Positions 56,798 through 64,000 of a stretch of 64,000 nucleotides of DNA are shown here, piece by piece (the stretch's first letter is position 1; each line of letters begins with the position of its first letter). Origin of the DNA: Sphingomonas sp. HMP6 (GTDB lineage Bacteria; Pseudomonadota; Alphaproteobacteria; Sphingomonadales; Sphingomonadaceae); the NCBI RefSeq assembly GCF_013374095.1, contig NZ_AP022672.1, positions 2,417,501-2,481,500 on the forward strand, given 5' to 3'. The position numbers and the translations under genes are program-made. The notes below the pieces were generated by a model. The model did not search any database, had not been told where the DNA came from, and saw nothing but the letters and a program-made list of their open reading frames with translations.

Positions 56798-57117
56798 CGC
56801 CCCGCCAGAATCTGCCCGAGCAGCACGCGCAACACCGGCGTCGCCGCCGCCAGCCCGCCGCCCACCACCGCCTCGCCCAATTGCTCCCGCGTGATCGCTT
56901 CAGGCGCGCCGAACCGACAATGCCAGAACAGCGCGACCATCTCGCCCAGCGACAAAGCCCCCGCCGCCGCCCGCTCGACCAAAGCGAACAGCGGCCCCAC
57001 TTCCTGCTCCGCCGCAACCAGCGCCTGAAAGCTCGGCCGCAACACGATCGTCTCGCCAGCAACCCGAAGCGACGCCTCGCCCCTTGCCGGATTGGGCGCC
57101 GGATTGGGCGCGCTCAC
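56794..57117 (-). CDS. GTA gp10-family protein
   Basis: This 107-aa protein has the pattern of the gene-transfer-agent gp10 family: GEASLRVAGETIVLRPSFQA near the start, a central acidic-hydrophobic helix (LSLGEMVALFWHCRFG) and an alanine-rich end. It is presumably a tail assembly factor acting with the gp10.1-like chaperone. Its ATG overlaps the stop of the major tail gene by 4 bp. Confidence 0.8.
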   Translation of the reverse strand: MSAPNPAPNPARGEASLRVAGETIVLRPSFQALVAAEQEVGPLFALVERAAAGALSLGEMVALFWHCRFGAPEAITREQLGEAVVGGGLAAATPVLRVLLGQILAGR

Positions 57118-57521
57118 GCGCTCACCACCGGCCCGCTGCTCTCCAGGCTCAGCGTGTACGATCGCTCGCCATTATAATCCCCGGCATAATCGAGCTTGGT
57201 GACGAGAAACCGCCCCGACAGCGTCTCGCCGCTTTCGAAACTCAACCGATACTCATCGATCGCGCCCGACAGTGCATTGCCCTTCACGCGCACCTCGGCG
57301 GCGGACCCGGTAAAGATCCCCGCGCCCGACACGCTGACGCTCCGCACCCCCGCCCCCGACAGCAATTCGCGCCAGCCGCCCGAATCCTTCGACGTGATCG
57401 CGACCAGCTCGCCATTGATGCTCAACTGCGTCGTCCGCAGCCCCGCCACCGTCTGATAGACGACCGGCACCGCCCCATTCCCGACCTTCAGCAAAAAGGC
57501 CGATCCGCGTTCTGCACTCAT
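57114..57521 (-). CDS. Major tail protein, TP901-1 type (GTA gp9)
   Basis: This 135-aa tube protein has the family features VAGLRTTQLSINGELVAITS, SGAGVRSVSVSGAGIFTG and a C-terminal YTLSLESSG. It polymerises to form the tail tube. It is overlapped by the gp10 start. A large inverted repeat separates it from the DUF3168 gene upstream. Confidence 0.92.
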   Translation of the reverse strand: MSAERGSAFLLKVGNGAVPVVYQTVAGLRTTQLSINGELVAITSKDSGGWRELLSGAGVRSVSVSGAGIFTGSAAEVRVKGNALSGAIDEYRLSFESGETLSGRFLVTKLDYAGDYNGERSYTLSLESSGPVVSA

Positions 57522-57572
57522 GGGTTTTCTCCTTCAAAGCCGTCCGATTGTCCCGCGAACCGAATATGTATC

Positions 57573-57702
57573 CGTCACCCCGGCCCCCTCGACGAAGCTC
57601 GGGACAGGCTTGTGCCGGGGTCCACCGTGCGGCGAGCGGCGCATGCGATGTCGACTCCGACGCTTTCGGCGCGGTGGACCCCGGCACAAGGCCGGGGTGA
57701 CG
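57573..57702. repeat. Large inverted repeat upstream of the major tail gene
   Basis: The inner arms CTTGTGCCGGGGTCCACCG (57609-57627) and CGGTGGACCCCGGCACAAG (57672-57690) are perfect over 19 bp. The outer arms, CGTCACCCCGGCC (57573-57585) and GGCCGGGGTGACG (57690-57702), are also perfect. This type of repeat is widespread in sphingomonads. It fills the gap between DUF3168 and the major tail gene. Confidence 0.85.
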
Positions 57703-57717
57703 ATGTGGAGCCACGCA

Positions 57718-58107
57718 TTATTCTGTAGCCAGCACCCGCACGCGATATTCGACCATCGCCGCCCACCGCCCCGGCGGCCCGCCGCGCACGCGGCTGCGCA
57801 CCAGCACCACGCTCGCCACCCGCCAGCCATCCAGATCGCGCGGCAAAGCCTCGATCGCCGCACCCACCGCGCCCGCCAGCGTCTGCACCCGCGCATTGCT
57901 CTCGGCCGCATCGCGCACGCTCACCGCCAGCCGCAGCTCACGCCCGGCGCAGTCCTTGACGCTCCAATCGCCGCTCAGGAGGTCACCCAGCTCGGCATAA
58001 GGCGGCGTCGCCTTGACCGGCGGGGCGAGATACACCCCGTTGAGCCCGTCGATTCCGCGCAGCGCCGCCAGCACCGCCGCCTGCACCACGCTTTCAGCCC
58101 CGCTCAC
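57718..58107 (-). CDS. DUF3168 protein (GTA gp8, tail terminator)
   Basis: This 129-aa protein matches the DUF3168 family, with VVQAAVLAALRGIDGLNGVYLAPPVK near its start and a conserved C-terminal region. It probably terminates the tail tube and joins it to the head. The GTG start overlaps the upstream stop (GTGA), so the gene is translationally coupled; an open frame further upstream is not needed. Confidence 0.85.
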   Translation of the reverse strand: MSGAESVVQAAVLAALRGIDGLNGVYLAPPVKATPPYAELGDLLSGDWSVKDCAGRELRLAVSVRDAAESNARVQTLAGAVGAAIEALPRDLDGWRVASVVLVRSRVRGGPPGRWAAMVEYRVRVLATE

Positions 58108-58301
58108 AGCAATTGCCTCCCGAGCCAGCGCAGCCGCGCGTCGTCGATATCGAGCCGACCTGACAGATAGATGTCGCGCTCCTGCACCAGCACCTCCACC
58201 CCCGGAAAGGCGATGCGCAGCGCAGCCGCCACGCGCTCCCGCGCGCGGTCGGTTGCCGCCTCGGCGGCGGCGATCCCGCGGGCCTCCAGCGCGCTCAACA
58301 T
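58104..58301 (-). CDS. Small protein in the head-tail adaptor position (gp7-like)
   Basis: This 65-aa protein from the ATG 58301 is helical in its first half and ends DIYLSGRLDIDDARLRWLGR. It lies between the connector and DUF3168 genes, where the Rhodobacter GTA carries gp7, a head-tail adaptor, but it is shorter than typical adaptors and I recognise no family. Overlaps on both sides support its being real. Function is inferred from position. Confidence 0.6.
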   Translation of the reverse strand: MLSALEARGIAAAEAATDRARERVAAALRIAFPGVEVLVQERDIYLSGRLDIDDARLRWLGRQLL

Positions 58302-58846
58302 GCCGCACCAAGCGCCATGCGCCGGAACGGCCGCCAAAGTGCCGTCACCGCCACCGGCGGCGCGCTGCCCGTGTCACGTTCGTCGAACAGATAGGCCGCG
58401 AGCAGCACGACACCCTGGCGCAGCGGCGCCGGCAAATCCGCCCAGCCTGCCGCGAGGCCCGCCTCAAACACCGCCGCCACCTGCCGGTCGGCACCAGCGT
58501 CGCTGACCCGCACCCAGCCATCGCCCGCCGCATCCACGTCGATCGCATAGGCCGCGACCGCCAGCGGCACCCCGCCCAGCGTTTCCACGCCCGAAATCGC
58601 GCGCACCGGCCCTGCCGCCAGCCGCCGCCAGCTAGCAGACACCGCCATCCGCTCCCGCAGCGTCCGCCGAATCGCGACTTGCCCGATGAACTGTTCGCAC
58701 AGCCCCAACGCGGTCTCCGCAAAGGCGGCGATCAGCACGTCCTCGTCGCTGAGCTGCACGCGCAACATCGCCTTCACCGCCGCCACCGCCAGCGCACGGT
58801 CCTCCGTCCCGAGCGTAACCACGCCCGGCCCTTGATCCTCGATCAT
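58295..58846 (-). CDS. Head-tail connector protein (GTA gp6)
   Basis: This 183-aa protein has the gp6-like pattern AVKAMLRVQLSDEDVLIAAF followed by CEQFIGQVAIRRTLRER, and ends in the usual helical part. It joins the portal to the tail. It starts 31 bp after the spike-fibre gene. Two head-spike genes separate it from the capsid gene, unlike in Rhodobacter, where capsid and gp6 are neighbours. Confidence 0.88.
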   Translation of the reverse strand: MIEDQGPGVVTLGTEDRALAVAAVKAMLRVQLSDEDVLIAAFAETALGLCEQFIGQVAIRRTLRERMAVSASWRRLAAGPVRAISGVETLGGVPLAVAAYAIDVDAAGDGWVRVSDAGADRQVAAVFEAGLAAGWADLPAPLRQGVVLLAAYLFDERDTGSAPPVAVTALWRPFRRMALGAAC

Positions 58847-58876
58847 GTCGTGTCTCCGCCCCCGGGGCTAAATCTG

Positions 58877-59824
58877 CTAGAGTTTCTGCACGCGCCTGAT
58901 CCAACGCCGCGCCAGCGTCACCGGCACGACCCCCACGCCGCCTGCCACGCTCAGCGTCGCGTCCTGGCTCGATCCGTCGTCAAAGCCATAGCGCACGCCG
59001 ATCACGCCATCCGCCACACCGCGCGCACGCCAGTCGAGCGTCAGCACGTCGGCCGCACGCGTCCCCACGCCCGCCCCCGTGACGATCCGCGATGTCGCCA
59101 CCGCACCCGCCTCGATCTGCACATGCGTCACGTTCAGCCCGCTCGTCCCGTCCCCGACATAGCTCGCAATGGTCGCGGCGGAGGCGTTCAGGCGCAGCAC
59201 GATCTGTTGGCCGCTCGCTGCCGCCAGCGGCGTTGCGGTCACGACGCACAGCCACGCGCCACCGCCCGCCGGATAGGCAGCGGCGGTGCAATTGGCCGAT
59301 ATCGCCACCGTTCCGCTGGCGGCATCGAAAATGGCGAAGGTCGCCGTGGCGAACGTCGGCGCAGAGCCGATCGACATCACCAGATACCGTTTGGCGGAGC
59401 CGCTGCGTTCCCCCACGATCGCGCTCACGGTCATCGTCTCGCCGGCGCCGTAGCTGACATCGCCCGTCGCCTGCCGCACCGAATGCGTGCCACTGGCGGC
59501 GGTTTCGATCAGCGCCCCGGCGGTCGTGGTCAGCGTCGATTTGGACCAATAGCTATCGGTCCGGTCGGTGCTGCGACCCATCACATTGGCACCGGCCGCC
59601 TCGATCAGCAGCCCGCGAAAAGCGCCCGTCACCGGATCCCGGTCAAAGCGCGCCACGTCCGCTGCCACCGCGACGACCGCGCCGCTCGCATCGGTGCACG
59701 TAGCGGCACTCGCCCGCGCCAACCGCGCCCCCGGCGGCAGCACCCCGCCCGAAAAATCGAACAGCGTGCTTGGGCTGCCGCCGCGATTGACCGTAAAGCG
59801 CGGCCCGAAACCGATCGCGTGCAT
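58877..59824 (-). CDS. Putative head-spike fibre protein (GhsB-like)
   Basis: This 315-aa beta-rich protein starts one base inside the stop of the spike-base gene. The N-terminus has SPSTLFDFSGG, ARASAATCTDASG and FDRDPVTGAFRGLLIEAAGAN, a pattern of phage spike and fibre proteins; the rest looks like a concanavalin-type beta sandwich (residues ~95-260). In the Rhodobacter GTA, GhsB binds the host capsule and is needed for DNA delivery, but sits at a separate locus. The assignment rests on the neighbour and fold pattern; sequence similarity was not measured. Confidence 0.7.
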   Translation of the reverse strand: MHAIGFGPRFTVNRGGSPSTLFDFSGGVLPPGARLARASAATCTDASGAVVAVAADVARFDRDPVTGAFRGLLIEAAGANVMGRSTDRTDSYWSKSTLTTTAGALIETAASGTHSVRQATGDVSYGAGETMTVSAIVGERSGSAKRYLVMSIGSAPTFATATFAIFDAASGTVAISANCTAAAYPAGGGAWLCVVTATPLAAASGQQIVLRLNASAATIASYVGDGTSGLNVTHVQIEAGAVATSRIVTGAGVGTRAADVLTLDWRARGVADGVIGVRYGFDDGSSQDATLSVAGGVGVVPVTLARRWIRRVQKL

Positions 59825-60090
59825 CAGTACAGCGCCAGCAGATCAGCCGCGGTCGTGCCCGTAGCCCGCACGAACTGCGCGCGGAACGGCAGCACCGTGC
59901 CGTTTGCGACATTTTTCCACATTTGGTCCGCGCTGCCACCCACCCCGCGCATCGCAATGTCGCCGCCGGTGCCGACGTACAGCGCCTTGGGAATATCGGT
60001 CAGCGGAGTGCTGTCATGCGGCACCACCGCCACCGCCCGCGTCGCCGGTGCCGATACCTGATCGGCCGAATTCGAAAACTGGTCTGCCAT
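59824..60090 (-). CDS. Head-spike base protein (RCAP_rcc01079 family, GhsA-like)
   Basis: This 88-aa protein contains the family pattern ITDIPKALYVGTGGD-like LTDIPKALYVGTGGDIAMRG, then VLPFRAQFVRATGTTAADLLALY at the end, matching the head-spike base protein GhsA. Such proteins attach spikes to the capsid vertices. It directly follows the major capsid gene and overlaps the fibre gene by one base, so base and fibre are made together. Confidence 0.83.
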   Translation of the reverse strand: MADQFSNSADQVSAPATRAVAVVPHDSTPLTDIPKALYVGTGGDIAMRGVGGSADQMWKNVANGTVLPFRAQFVRATGTTAADLLALY

Positions 60091-60105
60091 GAATCTTCTC
60101 CAAGC

Positions 60106-60129
60106 CCCTCTCCCCCATGGGGGAGAGGG
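60106..60129. repeat. Hairpin after the major capsid gene
   Basis: CCCTCTCCCCC (60106-60116) and GGGGGAGAGGG (60119-60129) form an 11-bp stem just downstream of the capsid stop (minus strand) and before the spike genes. Such a hairpin could stabilise the capsid message relative to the downstream genes; no U-tract is present. Confidence 0.7.
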
Positions 60130-60177
60130 AGGGGCCCGCGACGCGCAAGCGTCGTGGGAGGGTGAGGGCCTGTCGGG

Positions 60178-61230
60178 TTACGAAGCCGAGAACTTCATCA
60201 GCTTGATCGCCTCCGAATTCGACACGCACCCACCGACGCGCTTGGTCGCGTAGAAATTGACGAACGGCTTGTTGGTGTACGGATCGCGCAGGATCACCGT
60301 TTCGCTGCGCTCGGCGATCAGATAGCCCGCCTTGAAATTGCCGAACGCGATCGACAGGCTGTTCGCCGCGATGTCGGGCATGTCTTCGGCCTCGATGACG
60401 GGATAGCCGAGCAAGGTCGCCGGCGTCCCTGCGGTCAGGCTCGGGCTCCACAGGAATTGCCCGTCGGTCGTCTTGAACTTGCGGATCCGCGCCAGCGTGG
60501 CGGCATTCATCACGAACGCCGCGCCCTGGCGGTACGGCCCGCGCAACGCTTGCACCAGGTCGATCAGCCGATCCTGCGGGTTCGCCGCAAAATCCCCCGC
60601 TGCGCCGCTCGCCAGATATTGCAGCGTCCCGAAGCTGCGCACCGTATCGCCCGTGTTCGCGGTCGGCGCCTGCAGGAACCCCTTTGGCCGATTGGTGCCA
60701 CTCCCGTTGACGAACGCCGCCCCTTCCGCCTTGGCAAATTCCATCGCGATTTCGTTCGCCAGCCACGCCTCGACATCGAACACCGCATCGTCGAGCATCG
60801 CCTGGCTCGCGCTCGGATTGGCGTACAGCTCGCCCATCGGCGGCGCGATCTCGACGAAAGTGGGCGTGCCCGTCTCGGCCCGCGCCGCCGTTTCCGCCGT
60901 CCAGCCCGACGGCGTGCCGCCCGTCGTCACCAGCTTGCGATACCCGGCCGACCCCACCGTCACGATATTGGCGATCGATCGGATCGGCGAGATGCTCTTC
61001 AGCGTGGCATCGATCTCGGCATCGATCTCGCGCGGAATGGCAAAGCCGCCCGTGTCACCGGAGACCCCGGTAAACGCCTTCATCTCGACGCTCGCGCCGG
61101 AGCGCAGGAACCCCTCGAACGCCGCCCCCGAAGGCTCCCGCGCGCCCGCCAACATCGGCCGCACCACCGCCCCCGCCGTCTCAACAGCGCCAAAGCTCGC
61201 CTCCAGCGCCTCGATCGTGGTGTCGCTCAT
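60178..61230 (-). CDS. HK97-type major capsid protein (GTA gp5)
   Basis: This 350-aa protein has a short N-terminal delta-like region (residues 1-50), then the HK97 capsid core with GGFAIPREIDAEIDATLKSI, PPMGELYANPSASQAMLDDA and GSGTNRPKGFL. It ends with features such as KPFVNFYATKRVGG. The prohead protease gene immediately upstream fits this order. The N-terminal region, at ~50 residues, is shorter than a full scaffold, a GTA trait. Confidence 0.94.
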   Translation of the reverse strand: MSDTTIEALEASFGAVETAGAVVRPMLAGAREPSGAAFEGFLRSGASVEMKAFTGVSGDTGGFAIPREIDAEIDATLKSISPIRSIANIVTVGSAGYRKLVTTGGTPSGWTAETAARAETGTPTFVEIAPPMGELYANPSASQAMLDDAVFDVEAWLANEIAMEFAKAEGAAFVNGSGTNRPKGFLQAPTANTGDTVRSFGTLQYLASGAAGDFAANPQDRLIDLVQALRGPYRQGAAFVMNAATLARIRKFKTTDGQFLWSPSLTAGTPATLLGYPVIEAEDMPDIAANSLSIAFGNFKAGYLIAERSETVILRDPYTNKPFVNFYATKRVGGCVSNSEAIKLMKFSAS

Positions 61231-61321
61231 GCTCAGTCTCCCACAGCAAAACGCCCGGGCGACACCGCCGCCCAGGCCAAGAAAACACCGATTTTTGATA
61301 GAAAAGCCGCTTCCCCGGCGG

Positions 61322-61747
61322 CTAATCCGCCACCGCCAGCACCCGCGCCGCGCGTTGCATCGGCAGCGCCACCACGCTCACCTCGACCAGCTCGATCGCA
61401 GTCAGCTCGCGCACGCGCCCCCGCACCGCCGCCCGCGCGCGGAAACCGATCGACAGCCCCGACACCGCCCCGCCCCGCACCAGCCCGGCCACGCGCGGAT
61501 CGTTGATCCGCCCGATCACGCGCAAGCCCCGCGCATCGGGCGCGATCCGCTCGATCGTGCCGATCGGCGCGCCGTGGTGATGCCACAACAACGGCACCGG
61601 GAGCGGCGCATCCCCGAACGCCCCGGCCCGGATCACATCCCCACCCCGGTCTACGCAATCGAACACGGCGGCGTATCCGGCGAAGCGCAATCCCTGGGGC
61701 CCCCGCAAAGTACCACTTTGCGGGGAAATCTGCTGCGGGGATTTCAC
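61322..61747 (-). CDS. HK97 prohead protease (GTA gp4)
   Basis: This 141-aa serine protease has His in LLWHHHGAPIG and Ser in GAVSGLSIGF, with FAGYAAVFDCVDRGGDVI upstream, the family pattern. It cuts the capsid N-terminal region during maturation. The GTG start at 61747 overlaps the stop of the DUF6127 gene (GTGA). The frame is open further upstream, but that part overlaps its neighbour. Confidence 0.92.
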   Translation of the reverse strand: MKSPQQISPQSGTLRGPQGLRFAGYAAVFDCVDRGGDVIRAGAFGDAPLPVPLLWHHHGAPIGTIERIAPDARGLRVIGRINDPRVAGLVRGGAVSGLSIGFRARAAVRGRVRELTAIELVEVSVVALPMQRAARVLAVAD

Positions 61748-62073
61748 TTCACCCAATCCCAAAAGCCGAACTTCGCCGCCAACCCCGTCAGCACCAGCGC
61801 GCCCGCGATCCGCACGACCCACCCCAGCACCGCCTTCCACACCGAACGCTTCGCATCGCGCCACGCGCCGAGCAGCTCGCGCAGCTCGGCCATGTCCTTC
61901 GCCGCCGCCGGATCATCCAACCCCAGCCGCACCAGCGCCCGCGCCGCCGCCAGCTCGCCCGCTTCCTCGGCAATCGCGCGCAGCGTGGTCAGGTCCGCGC
62001 CCTCGCTCGCGCCTTGCGCCATCAATTGCGCCAGCACCGCCCCGCCACCCAAGGCACCGGTCCCGGCGCTCAT
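61744..62073 (-). CDS. DUF6127 family protein (GTA gp3.5)
   Basis: This 109-aa protein has a helical soluble part (residues ~10-75) and a C-terminal membrane helix (VWKAVLGWVVRIAGALVLTGLA). It resembles the DUF6127/gp3.5 protein found between portal and protease genes in GTA clusters. Its ATG overlaps the portal stop by 4 bp. Its role in particle assembly is not known; a membrane tail suggests contact with the cell envelope or assembly site. Confidence 0.8.
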   Translation of the reverse strand: MSAGTGALGGGAVLAQLMAQGASEGADLTTLRAIAEEAGELAAARALVRLGLDDPAAAKDMAELRELLGAWRDAKRSVWKAVLGWVVRIAGALVLTGLAAKFGFWDWVK

Positions 62074-63206
62074 GCCCCCGCTCCGGCAGGAGCGGGCTCA
62101 ACGACCCCAAGCATCGCGCGCTTCTCCGCCCGGCTCAGGAAATCCGCCGCGCCCACTTGCCCCCACAATCGCTCGCGATCCTCGGCCAGCGCCGGCACGC
62201 GGTCGAGGTCGACCTGCATCCCCGTCTCCTCGAACCACCCGCGCAGCCCTTGCGAAAGCGCTGAAAGGATCGTCCCCGCCAGTGGCAGGACCGTCTGCCG
62301 CCACAGCGCGCGATTGGCCTCCTTGTAATTGGCATAGGTCGCATCCCCGGGCAGGCCGAGCAGCATCGGCGGCACCCCGAAGGCCGTCGCAATCTCACGC
62401 GCCGCCGCCGCCTTCATGCCGGCAAAGTCCATGTCGGCGGGCGTCATGCTCAGCGCCTGCCATTTGAGCCCGCCCTCCAGCAGCATCGGCCGCCCGGCAT
62501 TGCGCGCGCCCGCGAAACTCTCGTCCATCTGCCCCTGCAACCGCGCGAACTGGTCGCGCGACAGCGTCGATCCGTCACCCGGATCATAGACCAGCGCCCC
62601 CGACGGCCGCGCCGCATTGTCGAGCAAGCCGGTGTTCCAGTTCGCCGCCGCATTATGCAGCGCGATCGCCCCCGCCGCCGCGCCGAGACACCCCAGGCCG
62701 TAATGATCGTCGAGCGGGTGGAACGCCTTGATATGCATGATCTGCGGGCGCGGTTCGTCTGCCAGCAACCGCACCGATCGCGTCCCCACGGTATAGCGAT
62801 ACGCCACCGGCCAGCCGCCCGCATCGGGCTCGACCGTCACGCGCTCGGGCCTGAGCGCGAACAGCTCGACCACGTCGCCGCGCGCATCGCTCAGCACCTG
62901 CACATAGGCATTGCCGTGCAGCAGCACGTGGCTCGCCACCGTCGCGGTCAGCGCTTGCCCGGCCGAACGCGCCCGCACCAGCGCCAGCAGATCGGGCGCA
63001 GCAGACAGCGGCGCATCGCCCACTGCGTCCGCAATCATCCGCACCGCCCGCTGCGCGATGGCATTGCGCAGGAACAGCGCGCGCATCTGCCCCTCATACC
63101 CGATCGGAACATCGCCCACCGCGCCCTGTGCAAAGCGCGCGCGTCGAAACTCCAGCGCCGGACGCGAATCCTCGCGCCCGGCCGCTTTCCAGCCGAACAT
63201 TTTCAT
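62070..63206 (-). CDS. Phage-type portal protein (GTA gp3)
   Basis: This 378-aa protein of the HK97-like portal family includes GYEGQMRALFLRNAIAQRAV, HVLLHGNAYVQVLSD, HIKAFHPLDDHYGLGCL and AFGVPPMLLGLPGDATYANY. It forms the DNA entry ring at the capsid vertex. Length and start are usual. It is followed in order by DUF6127, protease and capsid genes. Confidence 0.94.
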   Translation of the reverse strand: MKMFGWKAAGREDSRPALEFRRARFAQGAVGDVPIGYEGQMRALFLRNAIAQRAVRMIADAVGDAPLSAAPDLLALVRARSAGQALTATVASHVLLHGNAYVQVLSDARGDVVELFALRPERVTVEPDAGGWPVAYRYTVGTRSVRLLADEPRPQIMHIKAFHPLDDHYGLGCLGAAAGAIALHNAAANWNTGLLDNAARPSGALVYDPGDGSTLSRDQFARLQGQMDESFAGARNAGRPMLLEGGLKWQALSMTPADMDFAGMKAAAAREIATAFGVPPMLLGLPGDATYANYKEANRALWRQTVLPLAGTILSALSQGLRGWFEETGMQVDLDRVPALAEDRERLWGQVGAADFLSRAEKRAMLGVVEPAPAGAGA

Positions 63207-63236
63207 GATGGTATCCTTTATTGGGAGCGACGCGCC

Positions 63237-63917
63237 TCAGCGCACCGTTGCAAACCAGATAACGTGGCGCGGGCCTTTCCCGTTGGTCCGCGCCTTCACT
63301 GCAATTTCCTCGACCGCAAACCCCGCCGCGCCGAGCCGCCGCACGAATTTCGCATCCGGTCCGGCCGACCACACCGCCAGCACGCCGCCCGGCGCTAGTG
63401 CCGCCTTCGCCACCGCCAGCCCGCGCGGGGCATAGAGCCGGTCATTCTCGGCGCGCACCAGCCCGTCCGGCCCATTGTCGACATCGAGCAGGATCGCATC
63501 GAACCCGCCCCCCTCAAATCCGTTCGCGCGGATGACGTCCGCGACATCGCCTTCGACCACCACCACGCGCGGATCATCCAGGCACCCCGCCGCCACCGCC
63601 GCCATCGGCCCGCGCGCCCAGGCGATGATTTCGGGCACCAGCTCGGCCACCGTCACCACCGCGCCCGGCCCGACCGCGCCCAGCACCGCGCGCAGCGTGA
63701 AGCCCATCCCGTACCCGCCGATCAGCACCTTGGGCGCTTTGACCCCGGCGATCCGCTCCAGCGCCAGCGTCGCCAGCGCGATCTCCGACCCGTTCATCCG
63801 CGTGCTCATCAATTCATTGCGGTCGACCACGATCATGAAATCGCCGCCGCGGCTGAAGAGCTGCATGTCCGCCCCACCGGGGATGCTGGCAGTGTCGATC
63901 AGGATGCGCGGGGTCAT
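63237..63917 (-). CDS. Spermidine-synthase-like Rossmann protein within the GTA cluster
   Basis: This 226-aa protein starts at the ATG 63917 with GGAGGAGAA upstream. It has a SpeE-like fold: VLIGGYGMGFTLRAVLG as the nucleotide-binding loop, VTVAELVPEIIAWAR, VVVEGDVADVI and ILLDVDNGPDGLV in the position of the catalytic Asp loop. The N-terminal beta domain is short. True spermidine synthases have a DSSDPxGP-type loop, so activity is uncertain. It lies upstream of the portal gene, where no known GTA gene is expected. The frame continues upstream to a GTG at 63989 through a palindromic repeat, not used here. Confidence 0.78.
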   Translation of the reverse strand: MTPRILIDTASIPGGADMQLFSRGGDFMIVVDRNELMSTRMNGSEIALATLALERIAGVKAPKVLIGGYGMGFTLRAVLGAVGPGAVVTVAELVPEIIAWARGPMAAVAAGCLDDPRVVVVEGDVADVIRANGFEGGGFDAILLDVDNGPDGLVRAENDRLYAPRGLAVAKAALAPGGVLAVWSAGPDAKFVRRLGAAGFAVEEIAVKARTNGKGPRHVIWFATVR

Positions 63918-64000
63918 GCCATTCTCCTCCCCTCCCTGGCAGGGAGGGGCTGGGGGTGGGTCGGTGGGAGGGGAAAGGTCATCCGCCACCGCTGGCCGAC
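63918..64000. other. Repeat-bearing gap at the right window edge
   Basis: This short gap holds the palindrome CCCCTCCCT-GGC-AGGGAGGGG (63929-63949). A minus-strand TGA at 63979-63981 could end a gene that lies outside the window; in a GTA cluster the large terminase gene would be expected there. Only six codons are visible (SASGGG before the stop), too few to confirm it. Confidence 0.35.

Noticed and set aside
49403..63917. The phage-gene cluster as an ordinary integrated prophage.
   Set aside because: No integrase, repressor, lysis or replication genes and no attachment repeats are seen; the tRNA at 42464 is 7 kb away with housekeeping genes between, and gene content matches GTA clusters.

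Overview
The window looks like a chromosomal segment of a Sphingomonas-type alphaproteobacterium (Sphingomonadaceae). The evidence is the high GC content, the GTTC-N7-GTTC type LexA box in front of dinB, a DUF1134/EipA envelope gene, dispersed inverted repeats of the kind common in sphingomonads, and a gene-transfer-agent (GTA) type capsid and tail cluster. No rRNA, CRISPR array, integrase or attachment site was seen. There is one tRNA, tRNA-Ser(GCT). All calls rest on reading the sequence; no database search was possible.

Layout. Positions 1-2069 are an accessory edge: two unrecognised genes, the second cut by an IS6-family element (783-1615) that has 13/14 matching terminal repeats and no target duplication. 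Positions 2070-4763 hold an SRPBCC protein, a zinc alcohol dehydrogenase and an SDR. Positions 4944-9282 hold a tightly overlapped five-gene cassette: GT2 glycosyltransferase, acyl-CoA-dehydrogenase-like protein, PIG-L deacetylase, NodS-like methyltransferase and GT4 glycosyltransferase. Its logic suggests an N-deacetylated, N-methylated amino-sugar conjugate of unknown identity. A photolyase-like protein with apparently swapped domain order follows (9791-10981). Then come exported hydrolases (11001-15554), a molybdenum oxidoreductase with its maturation genes fdhD and mobA (15669-19272), an ABC transporter paired with tesA (19343-23186), an SOS-controlled dinB, rsgA, and a GGDEF-EAL protein.

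Positions 28016-35756 are a complete kdpFABCDE potassium-uptake operon, including the 29-codon kdpF. Beyond it lie a CLC channel, an SLC13 permease, a CoA-transferase, tRNA-Ser, an EipA-like protein, a DoxX protein, a CsbD stress protein, pyrC, ygfZ, ugd and an OmpA-like protein with a clear terminator.

Positions 49403-63917 (minus strand, continuing past the right edge) form a GTA-like cluster. In transcription order it encodes a SpeE-like protein, portal, DUF6127, prohead protease, capsid, head-spike base and fibre, connector, a small adaptor, DUF3168, major tail protein, gp10, tail chaperone, short tape measure, a large TIM-barrel-like/DUF2460 fusion, DUF2163, NlpC/P60 peptidase, hub and DUF2793. 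Functions that lie in satellite loci in the Rhodobacter GTA (head spikes, DUF2793 fibre) appear inside the main cluster here. Several gene boundaries carry GC-rich palindromic repeats, and one repeat seems to have supplied the N-terminus of the tail chaperone.
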